Positions 10,065-19,631 of a stretch of DNA of 64,000 nt are shown piece after piece. Within the stretch, counting starts at the first letter, position 1. Each line of letters starts with the position of its first letter. Source of the DNA: Lunularia cruciata. Taxonomy: Eukaryota > Streptophyta > Marchantiopsida > Lunulariales > Lunulariaceae. A program made the position numbers and the translations under genes. The notes below the pieces were generated by a model that saw only the letters and a list, made by a program, of their open reading frames with translations, ran no database searches and was not told where the DNA came from. The stretch covers positions 53,772,291 through 53,836,290 of the forward strand of contig OX419755.1 of the NCBI GenBank assembly GCA_948567375.1, read 5' to 3'.

Positions 10065-10756
10065 TGTAACACCCATTTGTGCATGTGTGTGGTATTGTGA
10101 TATTTAGCTTGGTATTACAAGTACTTAAGAGATATTATTTATATAGAGATAAAGGATGGTTCTATATTAGTCATGGTTAGCTAAAGTTAGTCATAGCTAA
10201 GATAGATGGGACCTTACTTTAGAGGAAGTAGAAAAGATGAGCACCACTATTTTGGATTTTAGTGTGTTGACTTGGTATTATTCCTAGGTGTTTGGCTTTG
10301 GGGAAAGAGTTGAGAACTCTTGGGCCCGCAAGCCTTTTTGTTTTGGATTCTTCTTTAGTCCAAGGATAGCCCATGTGAAGGAATCCTTGCTTTAGTGGTT
10401 GGGTCAAGATAAGACCACATGCTTAGGGGAATATGCCCATGTGAATGGATATTCCTTTCTACTTTTTGACTTTACTTGACTTTTAGTCTAGTAACTTGAG
10501 TTACTACGGTAATTAGTAACTTTGGTACGTAACTATTTCACAAGTATATAAACAAGGAGTGAGGAGGTACTCATCATCCTTTCATTTGCAACTATCTCTC
10601 TCTCATTGAGTTCTCTAGTGAGCAATGTCTTGAGTCTTGGAGTGTTAGCCTTGGAGGAGTATGATGGAGTTGGGGTTCCTTGCCTTCTTAGTCCATGGTG
10701 CGCTACCATAATAGCCATCAGAGGTTCATCCTGAGTGAGAGACAGGCCGGCTCACA
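10065..10756 (+). repeat. 3' LTR of young Tat-like element
   Basis: 692 bp, TGTAACACCC to GGCTCACA. Read base by base it equals the 5' LTR except C instead of T near 10719 (CATCAGAG versus CATTAGAG). It is followed by the TSD GGCC at 10757-10760. As the downstream copy it supplies the polyadenylation region. Confidence 0.95.
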
Positions 10757-11222
10757 GGCCTTTGAGAACTTGGCGATTACTTAGCATAGAGATACTTTAT
10801 GCTATGCTACCATTCAAGGAGGAGTTTATAGACCCTCAATCCGTCAATTTCATCCAGGCGACTATGTATATCTACAACAGACAGCACTGATGATACTTGA
10901 TGTTTTGACAGGCCGCACTATCTTGAGAGTGTGTGAGGTTTTGCCATTTGGAGTCCTTGTGTTAGAAAGACATGATGGTGTTGTTTGGAAGGATCATGTG
11001 CACAATTGCGTGCCATGCCACCTCCCAAACATTGATGGTATTATGGACCCAAGCTTGGCACTTGTACGTGCATGCTTGAGGTGTATGTTATGTGGCTCTT
11101 TTGGTGGAGCTGCTACTATGTTAGTGTGTGATAGCTATTTGAGAGGATGGCATATGGCACGTATGACTCCTCCTCTCACAGTGGTTCCTCAGGGACAATG
11201 GTTATGTCCTAGATGTATTTGA
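10757..11222 (+). pseudogene. Integrase C-terminus with PHD finger, plus-strand MTase/PHD element
   Basis: This continues the integrase fragment of 2488-2928 across the inserted element. After the integrase C-terminal part (10757-10887) comes an open stretch ending at the TGA near 11222. At 11082-11217 it has a PHD-finger pattern: C-x2-C, then MLVCDSY, GWHMAR, PPL, VPQGQW and LCPRC. PHD fingers use a C4-H-C3 zinc ligand set and usually read the histone H3 tail. Here the fourth Cys is Tyr and the sixth Arg, both intact in the minus copy at 12256-12394, so this finger is broken. The tryptophan of QGQWLCPRC is kept. The call is well supported because two copies agree. Confidence 0.8.
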
Positions 11223-11410
11223 TCTATAGCTAGTTCATTCTTTCTATGGTATAGATTGCAAACAGACGACTAACGATGGGGCTCCATAGCACCTGGCCTC
11301 TTGATCTTTGCCCATTATAGGGTATACCATATACTTAGAGTAGATTGCTATCTGGAGTTAGAGGGACCCAACCGCCAGCTAGGGGGGCGATTGTGCCACT
11401 TTAGAGTCTA
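11223..11410 (+). other. 3' noncoding end of plus-strand MTase/PHD element, with G-run and start of a split terminal repeat
   Basis: This matches the reverse complement of 12053-12240. It ends with CTAGGGGGGCGA (a PPT-like G-run) and then TGTGCCACTTTAGAGTCTA, the first bases of a 106-bp terminal module. That module is interrupted at TCTA (11407-11410) by the minus-strand element and resumes with TCTA at 21355. Confidence 0.7.
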
Positions 11411-11965
11411 TGTCGTGCATATATACATCGCTACACAATATAAATCGCTGTCAACATCATACACTATAGAAGCACAACTCACACATAAGTCATACATAGA
11501 CTCTAAAGTGCCACAATAATCAGATTGCTTAACACTCTCAACTCAACTCAACTCAGATCAGTACTTGATCTATCACTCTATAAATTGCCAACAATTGGGC
11601 ACTAATTACAATCAAGTCACACCCACTCAAGCATAGAGAATCCAAGTGACGCTCGCCGGCCTCTGTCCACCATAGCCAAGAACTCGAAGGCTCAACATCA
11701 GAGAAGTGAGCTCTCTAGAGCTCACTTCAAAACTATACCCCCTGGACTTGAGCTAGCACTGAAACCCTAACGGTCCCGCTGACGGCACACTTGAAGGTGC
11801 GAACGGTGCAAAGTGACGGTGGGCCCCACTGTGAAGTCAGTACCCCGAACACAAAATCTAACCGTCAAAAAGTAGTCTTTGAGAAACTACTAGAATAACT
11901 CTAACTACTATCACTGGAACTCCAATGTCCAAGCATCTAGATGCGGAACTACAAATGGCGTGACA
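11411..11965 (-). repeat. 3' LTR of MTase/PHD element
   Basis: On the minus strand it runs from TGTCACGCC (11965) to GCACGACA (11411), 555 bp. It has a core (11517-11965) and a terminal module beginning TGTGGCACTTTAGAG (11515-11411). Both the TSD here and the one around the solo LTR at 58219-59169 support core plus module as the full LTR. Confidence 0.8.
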
Positions 11966-11966
11966 G

Positions 11967-12072
11967 CTGTCGTGCGTATATACATCGGTACACAACATAC
12001 ATCACTGTAAACATCATACACTATAGAAGCACAACTCACACATAAGTCATATATAGACTCTAAAGTGCCACA
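11967..12072 (-). repeat. Extra copy of the LTR terminal module before the 3' LTR
   Basis: A second copy of the last roughly 106 bp of the LTR lies between the G-run CTAGGGGGGCGA and the 3' LTR, in the same orientation. The junction reads ...CGACA-g-c-TGTCACG..., which looks like an LTR end joined to an LTR start. The 5' LTR, in contrast, lacks the module on its inner side. Confidence 0.75.
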
Positions 12073-12241
12073 ATCGCCCCCCTAGCTGGCGGTTAGGTCC
12101 CTCTAACTCTAGATAGCCATCTACTCTAAGTATATGGTATACCCTCTAATGGGCAAAGATCAGGAGGCCGGGTGCTATGGAGCCCCATCGTTAGTTGCAT
12201 GTCTGCAATCTATACCATATAAAGAATGAACTAGTTATAGG

Positions 12242-12541
12242 TCAAGTACATCTAAGACATAACCACTGTCCCTAAGGAACCACCGTGAAGAGAGGAGTCA
12301 TACATGCCATATGCCATCCTCTCAAACAGCTATCACACACTAACATAGTAGCAGCTCCACCAGAAGAGCCACATAACATACACCTCAAGCATGCACGTAC
12401 AAGTGCCAAGCTTGGGTCCATAGTACCATCAATGTTTGGAAGGTGGCATGGCACACAATTGCGCACATGATCCTTCCAAACAACACCATCACTTCCTTCT
12501 AACACAAGGACTCCAAATGGCAAAACCTCGTGCACTCTCAA
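12242..12541 (-). pseudogene. PHD finger at the polyprotein C-terminus, minus-strand MTase/PHD element
   Basis: The minus-strand reading contains CMLCGSSGG, MLVCDSCLRGWHMACM, VVP, a stop, then GQWLCLRC. This gives a full C4-H-C3 PHD ligand pattern: C-x2-C, C-x2-C, H-x2-C, C-x2-C. The Trp before the last Cys pair is the usual PHD hallmark. One TAG sits where the plus copy has CAG. In the chromovirus group a chromodomain occupies this place after integrase. A PHD finger here would by analogy steer integration or bind nucleosomes through histone H3, which is inference. The finger lies about 150 residues past the catalytic Glu, so it belongs to pol and not to a separate gene. Confidence 0.8.
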
Positions 12542-12586
12542 GATAGTGTAGCCTATAGAAACATCAAGTGTCGTCGGTGCTGTCTA

Positions 12587-13580
12587 CTATAGATATACAT
12601 AGTCACCTGGATGAAATTGACGGATCAAGGGTCTATAACCTCCTCCTTGAATGGTAGCATAGCGTAAAGTATCTCTATGCTGAGCAATCGCCAAGTTCTC
12701 AAAGGCCATCGGCATCACTCTCTGAAAGATCTTTGCCCACTGAGAACATGCGATCATCCATACATCGGGGTCATCCAAGTCCAAAACTACAGTAGCATCT
12801 TGACAAATGGCTGCAGGTAAATTTGGATCTTGTCCATAGAGTAGAAAGTATGGAGAGAAGGATGCTAAGGAGGCTTGCCGGCTGAACCGATAGCCCATGG
12901 CCAACCAAGGTAATTGGAGATCCCAATCTCCCAAGTGACCTCTCTGCAAACCATACTTTTGCAATCCTCTCTTCACCGTTTGAACCACTCTCTCTGCTAA
13001 GCCATCTGCCTCAGGGTGATCTCAGGATGTAGTACGATTATCAATCAAAGCCTTGTCACACAAGACCTAAAACTCCCCCAAGAAATCTGTACCTTGATTA
13101 GTCAAAACCTTAGCTGGTGCACCAAAATGACTAAGAACTCGATCCAGGAATGAGTAAGTTGTCCCTTCACTAGACTTGTCAGGAAGTGCCACCAACTCAA
13201 TCCACTTGGAGAAATGCTCTACCATCACCAAAACATACCAATGATGTCTCACAATCAACGGTAAAGGTCCAGCAAAGTCCAAAGTCCAAACTCCAACGGT
13301 AACCCAATCCCATGATAGGTAATGGGTGTAACTGTGGCATAGGAGCATCGAATGATGCTCTAACCCGGTCACAAACCATACATCTGGCAACAAACTACTG
13401 TACCTCGGTTTGCATACCGTGCCACCAATAATGACTCTTGAGTAAGCTATATGTACGCTTTACTCCAAAATGTCCTAGCTCCTCATGAGCATGACGGACC
13501 AACTGTGGTCTTTGTGCTAGAAGTGGTACTCCTCGCACTCTACCATCCTCCCATACACGCAAAAGGTGTCTACCCTCCAA
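12587..13580 (-). pseudogene. Integrase, minus-strand MTase/PHD element
   Basis: An HHCC zinc-binding domain (HEELGHFGVKRTYSLL, then CMVCDR) is followed by a core with SLDF (first Asp), LTNQGTDFLGEF (Asn where the plus copy has the second Asp) and DGLAERVVQTVK (Glu), then a GPF-type C-terminal region. Stops occur at 13067-13069 (TAG; CAG in the plus copy) and near 13022 (TGA; CGA in the plus copy), and the frame changes near 13390. Insertion of cDNA would be its role. The copy is dead. Confidence 0.85.
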
Positions 13581-13595
13581 TTTGAACGGTCTGGC

Positions 13596-15077
13596 TCACT
13601 GAAGAACACGGTCTCTTTCCTTGGCCCCAACTGCGCCACCCACAACACCAGTGCAAAGATAGTCCATCACTAAGACATCATCATGAATGTCTCGCTGAAC
13701 TATACCAATATCTTCACTCTTTGGGTCTGTGACCTCAATAACTCCTCTTGTATGCGCTGAGAGAGATACCACCAAAGCCTCTGCAAATATACACAAAAAG
13801 GCCAATGCATGCCAACTTGGCACCATCTCCTCATTTGTCTCACCATGCCAATGTGCTCCGGTCTGATCCTACTGGCTAGGACATGGGTTTCTACTCAACA
13901 CATCTGCATCACGGTTCACCACTTTAGGTCTGTGAACAACCGTGAAATCATACTCCTGTAAAATCAGAGCCCATCATGCAAGCTTCCCTAAAAGCTTGTC
14001 GGACTCCATCAACCACTTCAGCAGCTGATGATCAGTGATGAGAGTGAAGGGGTTACCAAATAGGTAACATCGGAAATGTGCTATTGCCCAAACTGCTGCC
14101 AAGCACTCTCCCTCATATGAACTATACTTCACCTCCGCTGAATTGTTGGAGCAATTAGCATAGGCTACCAAAAACTCCTTCTCCTCATCATCATACTGGA
14201 TGAGCACCGCTCCAAGCCCCAACATACTCCAATCAGTATGAACCCAAAATGGTCGTCCCCTGATCGGTCTCCTCAAAATAGGAGCAGATGTCAACCTGTC
14301 CTTGAGCTCTACAAAAGCTCTCTCTTGCTCATCTCCCCAACACCACTCCTATGTAAGCTTGGTTAGCTTTGTCAAGGCCTTGGCAATGGCACTAAATCCT
14401 CTAACATAGCGGCGATAGAAGTTCACCAACCCAAGGAATGCTCACACTCTGCTCACATCCGTAGGCCGAGGAATACGTGCAATAGCCTCCACCTTGGTCT
14501 GCTGAACACCAAGTCCTCTAGGGTAGATAGTGTGACCCAAATACTCAACCTACTTGTGGAAGAACCTACACTTCCCAAGATAAAATTTGAGTCCATGAGA
14601 TCTCAACCTCTCAAACACCTCCAATAACTGTCTCTCATGCTCCTTCACAGTAGTGCTATAAACCAAAATGTCATCAATATAGCACCAAGCAAAATCCAAT
14701 CCAGCTAGGATCTTATCCATGACCCTCTAGAACTTAGTAGGAGTGTTCTTTAACCCAAATGGTAAGAACCTCCATTGATATAACACATCCTTGCCGTGAG
14801 GATCAATAGCCCAAAATGCTATCTTGGACTTATCTTCCTCTTTGATCGGCAACTGATGATATCCTGCTCGAAGATCCAAAGTACTGAAGACCTTTGCATG
14901 CCCAATTGCATCAAAAATCTCCTCCGGTGTAGGCATGGCATACCAATCAGCCCTGGTCTGTCGGTTGATAGGACGGTAATCTCCACACATCCGCCTATCT
15001 ATATAATTGCCATGCGTATCCTTCTTGGTTGGCATCACTGTCGCTGATGCATACTCTCCATGTGAAATCTCCACCAA
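13596..15077 (-). pseudogene. Reverse transcriptase and RNase H, minus-strand MTase/PHD element
   Basis: Minus-strand readings give RT motifs CGDYRPINRQT, STLDLRAGYHQ and FLPFGLKNTP, and the catalytic YIDD at about 14670-14681. They are followed by the connection domain (AFLGLVNFYRRYV) and RNase H with VHTDWSMLGLG, SSYEGECLA and LITDHQ (13974-14294). Several TAG/TGA codons interrupt, for example after FHK near 14575 and after KLLGKLA near 13974. The stretch 13596-13861 joins RNase H to integrase and is not otherwise recognised. The RT is Ty3/Gypsy in type. Confidence 0.85.
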
Positions 15078-15689
15078 ACCAGCCTCAAAAAGGTCACTAC
15101 TCCGGCTCTAAATCAATGTCCTCTCCATCTCACTATTACAATAAGGACATCGGAAAACTGGTGTGTCGCTAGTCAGCTCAATCTGTATACCAGGTCCCTT
15201 CAGAGCACCCAAATCCTTCATATTGAAGGCAAAACAACTCATGTGACTCCTCAAGAACCTTCAAACCCTCCGTCTTTCCTCTCTAGTAAGCTTGGGGTCC
15301 AAGATCTGGTTCCCAAGTATCCTTTGTCATTGTAGTAGGAGTAGAAGACGTACTGACTGATTGCTACACTGGGCCCCTGGGAGCAATAGTGTCATGCTTC
15401 CAACCACTAGAGGTCCCAACCTCTGTGCAAAAAACTCCATCCACTCTGGCTGCAAGCTCCACACGTCCTCTAGCTGCATCCCATGTGGACCAAGGGTGTA
15501 ATCCAAGTAGCCCACGCTCACCTGGATGGACTCCAAGTAGACCACTCTCCCTAGTAGCTACAGGATGTGTCCCAAGAATACCATGTCCACTCGGTCCATT
15601 GCCCCCAGCATGTGCCTGAATCGTCTCGATAGGCACAGGGCTCACAAGTGTCCAAGTGGTGATGCCTATCAAGTGCATCCTACGCTGAT
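15078..15689 (-). pseudogene. Linker between methyltransferase and RT
   Basis: In the methyltransferase frame down to a stop at 15364, this is a Gly/His/Pro-rich segment with an imperfect repeat (GLLGVHPGERGLLGLHP) and no domain I recognise. Beyond it, the frame must change to reach RT at 15077. Low complexity suggests a flexible spacer in the polyprotein. Confidence 0.5.
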
Positions 15690-16860
15690 CTGCCAAGCGA
15701 AGGCTCACAATCCAGGTCAAATAGTTCAGGTCCATAGCCTGACCTAACACCTGACGCCTGGATACCTCTAACACTATTGGAATAGCGGTAATACCGGTGC
15801 AAAAACCCATCGCCCGCTCTCTCTCATCAGCGTTGGGCTCCACCAACTGCTGTAACTGTGAGTCCCAAACAAGTCCAGGTCCTCCCTCTTGAAAAGCATG
15901 AGACCTTGGGAAACTCATGAGTGTGGGAAATGTAGCTCTAGGCTGTCCAACTAGGTTCACCACTGCCATAGGTGACCTATCAGCCACTACCACTGTTTGA
16001 GACTGACGCCCAACATCCAAGATATCATCAACAAGAATATGGTCCAGTTGCTGAATCCCATCATAAGCACGCTGTAGAACCTCTCTGGGTAAGAGGTTTG
16101 TCCACCAAAGATGAAGACGATGAGCCTGTGATCCCACTCTGGCTGCATCTAACAATACATCAGGTCCCATCCAAGAATGGACCTGATGTGTACTCGCCAC
16201 CACTCGGGTGTGAGAATCAACCAACAAAGGAACGATCTCCAAAAGGTAAGCTGGAGAAACAGATTGATGAACTTGGAGATGTCGTAGTATCCGTAACATC
16301 TCCCAAAACACACTAGAACGAGGATCCTAAAGACCCAAACCGCGGCCCACACGTGTATGTCCCTGACATGGCCATCTAGAAATCACCAAGTGAATAGGCC
16401 CATGTCTCTCTAGGTCATGCGCCCCAAGTAAGGAAATGTCTCTTGGTAGGGCCTTCTGGTAACCTCTGACTACTGACATCGGTAATAACTCCGGATACCA
16501 ATAGGCCAAGTGTGCCACATGATGTAGAGAGACTCGCCTAGCAGTCTCATCTCTCTCTACATATAAGTACCTTTGTACTCGTATACCCGCCTATAACACC
16601 GTAGCTAGTCCGGTGCTGATCCTACCAAACAACTCCAATAGGCATATCTCCTCTACTGGATACTGCCAAGCAATGAGTGTGGTATCCTGAGGTGTCAAAG
16701 CAATTGCCTCTGGAGGCTCATCCTCACACTCATCTCCTGATGGTACGAAGGCTCCACTCCAAGCTTGCTGCACCAACTAATCTGCATGCTACTGCAATGC
16801 TTCCTCTGAACTCCACAATGGAACTCCAAGGTAGATGGAACAATCCCACTTGTACTCCAA
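15690..16860 (-). pseudogene. C5-cytosine DNA methyltransferase domain inside the Gypsy polyprotein
   Basis: The minus strand carries the C5-MTase motifs in canonical order. Motif I: ICLLELFGRISTGLATVL (16606-16647 region), then AGIRVQRYLYVERDETA. Motif IV: LVISRWPCQGHTR, with the catalytic-loop PCQ at 16363-16371. Motif VI: YLLEIVP (16228-16245), where ENV is usual. Motif VIII: GSQAHRLHLWWTNL (16102-16130). The target-recognition/motif IX region has DERERAMGF (about 15810-15835). Motif X: LGQAMDLNYLTW (about 15712-15747). About 320 codons, near the size of a Dnmt3 catalytic domain; WTNL after HR and FWEMLRIL after motif IV also recall Dnmt3. Family enzymes transfer methyl from S-adenosylmethionine to cytosine C5. 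TAG stops lie at 16327-16329, 16591-16593, 16777-16779 and 16789-16791. It sits between protease and RT. Confidence 0.88.
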
Positions 16861-17735
16861 AGCCGAGTGATCTCCTCTGGTACTGGAGTATCCTCTGCAT
16901 GGGCGTTCCCCTCCAACAAGTCACCAGGCCAAGTAACTGCACCACTGAAAGCTAAAACTAATGTTGCCATGGTCCCGGATTGTAGTGAGCCAAGACTGCC
17001 ACTACTAAAGCGTACTGGTAGGCAACTTACCCGTCCCTCACCAGACTGCCAACCAGGTGTATAAGAGGCTGTCTCCTCCCAATAGTCAATGCTGAAACCC
17101 ATGGGGTATAACACTGCTCCCCCAACTAGCACATCATATGACTCAACTATCGTCGCAATAGCCTGAGCTCTCACCACTGAGCTATGAGTTGGATGACCAG
17201 GCTGAACCTGGACAACAAGCTCTCCACGTGTGATGTTTTGTGTCGAACCACCACCAAGAGATGTCTGGATTTGAAATGGACACCTCTCCACATCGGTCTT
17301 CCGTAACTCCAGACCAACAACTGTAGCCTTCCCCAACATAAGGGGTTGTGCACCAGAGTCTAACAAGACTCTCTGTGGTGTATAGACCTTCCTTGAAGGT
17401 CCCACCAAACAAAAAATCCCCCTTTGGTTATCCAATAGGATAACACCAGGTGTAAAGCGCGCTCTCTCAAAGGCCGGTCTAGCTGGCAACTCCTCCAATC
17501 TAGTCGCTGCTGCCTGCCATAAACCATTGGTCGCTGAACGGATCTCATGCTCCTCAACCAAGTCAGCTCCACTACCAACCACCTCTGCTCTAGTAGTAGG
17601 AACTGCACCATCCCTACTCTCATACAACGTGGCAGCCAACCGGAATACTGGGGCTAGGTCAACTCCCAATGTAAACATGTCACTGGCTGAAAACAAAGGA
17701 TGTTGCATAATCAGCTGAGCCACCCCCAACATCAT
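16695..17735 (-). pseudogene. Aspartic protease region, minus-strand MTase/PHD element
   Basis: The minus-strand reading has VLLDSGAQPLML (active-site DSG at 17352-17360) and YDVLVGGAVLYPMGFSIDYW, the typical layout of a retrotransposon aspartic protease. It is preceded by about 120 residues of unknown role and followed by a region that overlaps the methyltransferase frame. The frame changes somewhere near 16800-16950. The protease would cut the polyprotein and so could free the methyltransferase as a mature protein, which is inference. It lies in the same frame as gag upstream. Confidence 0.75.
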
Positions 17736-17909
17736 GCTAGACTCAATCTATGTAGTAGTAGGTGGTTGACTAGCAGGTAGTCCATCATGTACTCCATCAC
17801 CACCTACCACACCTACACTGGGATGTCTAGGAACCATGGATGTCGTCTGCAATTCCTCAGATAGCGTGAAAGACTGGGGAAGTCTAACCTGTCTCCCAAC
17901 CTCTCCTCT

Positions 17910-19631
17910 CTATGGGTCCAACTCCACTGATGCTCCTTTAGTCTTTGGAGCACGTACTACACTCCTAGTCACTGCTGCAGATGCATCCACCTGTGCTGCT
18001 CCGCACATGAAGTCCAAAGCATCTCTATCACCGGCATATGAGGTGGAAGCCTCAGCACCCGAATCTGATCTCCTTTGAGCAATAGCCATACTAGCCAATC
18101 TCTGCTCCAACTGCTCAATCCGAGTAGCCATAGTTGTGTCAGAAGTAAGGGCAGGTACTGCATCCCTACTAGGGGTAGATCCTCTACCACCACCTCTACC
18201 ACCTTGTCCTCCATGAACTGGAGCTCCTCTACTACCTACCATAGCAGCCCTACCACTCCGTAACTCCGGGTGTAGGTCAAAACACCGGTCACTAGTGTGA
18301 CCAAATCTTTGGCAATGCTCACACTGCCTCAGTGCTAGTTGTGATGCACCAAAGGTATCAGGTCCGCTGCCTTGAGTACACTCTCTCTTATGGTGAGGTC
18401 CACCACAAGTCCAACAAGCAACACCACCACTCATTGGCTGTTGTTGACTCAAAAATGAGGGTAAGGGTCTAACTCCACTAGGCCCTCCACTTGCTCCATA
18501 GGATTTGGGCTGTCCACCCTGTCCTTGAAAACCAACTGGGCGTAGTGCACTCTGTTGCACTCTAGAAGAAGTCACAGCCGTGGATGAGGTCTCCCTACCA
18601 AATCCAGATGTCACCACTCTCACCTCCACCATATTGAGCTCAATACGCTCAGCCAAACCAAAGACTACTGCCAAAGTGGGCGAAGTAGCCTGCAACAACG
18701 TAGCATCACAAACTCCACGTCGTAACTCCCTATCCAATATCCTATACCAAAACTGGACTGCTTGGGCCTCAGTAACTCCCTGAGTGAAACTGATCAGCCG
18801 CCTCATGGGAGTGTATGCCTCGCGTAGGCTCTCCCTAGCCTTCCGCTGGAACTCCTGCAAGCTCCTCAGCTTGTCTATCCGCACTCCCTAGTAGTTCTGC
18901 CTCAAACATAGGAAGAACTCCACCATGGGGTTAAACCCCGGTACCACACCACCTCCTGTAGCGGTACCTCCACTCGTAGTAGCACTATCTCCAGCTAGTG
19001 CACCTCCACTAGCTCCACCAACACTACTCGAGCTAGAACTCGTAGGTACAGCCGATCTACTCTTGGCCACCAAGCCTGAAGTGATGGAGACATAGTGTGG
19101 AGACCAATACTGTCTCCATAACTCAATCTCCTCCAAATGAGCTCTCCTGAACTCATGGTAGTCATCCATCGGCGGACCCTCCAAATGCTAAAACAACCCC
19201 TTCCATGCCATGAAGGGTGTGAACAAAGTTGGGTTCCGCATCTGCTGCAGATCACACCAACTGTCAAACTCTTGGATGAAGTCATCCAACTCAATGGTAC
19301 CCATTGTACTAGAGTAACATTTAGGGCCTTTGGAGGCCCCATAAATCTTGTCCATGTCCCACAACAACGGTACGGACACACCAAGTGCACTCTCAACTAA
19401 ATCAGCTCTTGTGTCGAACTCCAACTTAGAGTCAATCTCCTCCCTCACTAGGACCTGAGATAAAGGCTGATACCGAGCACCACTCCGAGTAAACCCACTG
19501 TGTACTGTAGTGCTAACTCCTTTGGAATCTCCAAAGAACTCCGTTGTGACAAAGTAACCACAACAGCAAACCCAAACCACCAACTGCAACCGCAAGTGCA
19601 CCACCAAGTGCCAACACCAACTAAGCACCAC
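17910..19631 (-). pseudogene. Gag with two zinc knuckles, minus-strand MTase/PHD element
   Basis: One frame, interrupted by TAG codons near 19188 and 18885, gives a gag-like helical region (FQRKARESLREAYTPMRRL, AVQFWYRILDRELRRG) and then two CCHC-type knuckles: CWTCGGPHHKREC and CEHCQRFGHTSDRC. A Ser/Gly-rich stretch follows the N-terminal part. Gag packages element RNA in cytoplasmic particles. Two knuckles in tandem are less common in plant Gypsy elements than one. The start is unclear; 19631 is merely the 5' limit of the open frame. Confidence 0.75.

Larger units (their letters stand above)
2929..10756 (+). mobile_element. Full-length young Ty3/Gypsy element, Tat/Athila-like
   Basis: A complete LTR retrotransposon of 7828 bp. 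It has two 692-bp LTRs (TG...CA) that I read as identical except at one site, T in ATTAGAG versus C in ATCAGAG near their 3' ends. It also has a PBS, an upstream zinc-knuckle ORF, one uninterrupted Gag-Pol ORF and a PPT. The TSD is GGCC at 2925-2928 and 10757-10760. The empty site is recognisable because the interrupted integrase sequence joins cleanly and matches the minus-strand relative near 12700. Tat/Athila affinity rests on the PBS type (TGG...CCGTTGCCGGG), the conserved gag-pro linker and the absence of a chromodomain. The near-identical LTRs and open ORF imply recent insertion. Confidence 0.95.

Noticed and set aside
11392..11515. 124-bp unit with 21-bp inverted ends, first read as a MITE
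   Set aside because: It is explained by the minus-strand element inserting into a same-family terminal module, with TSD TCTA on both sides.
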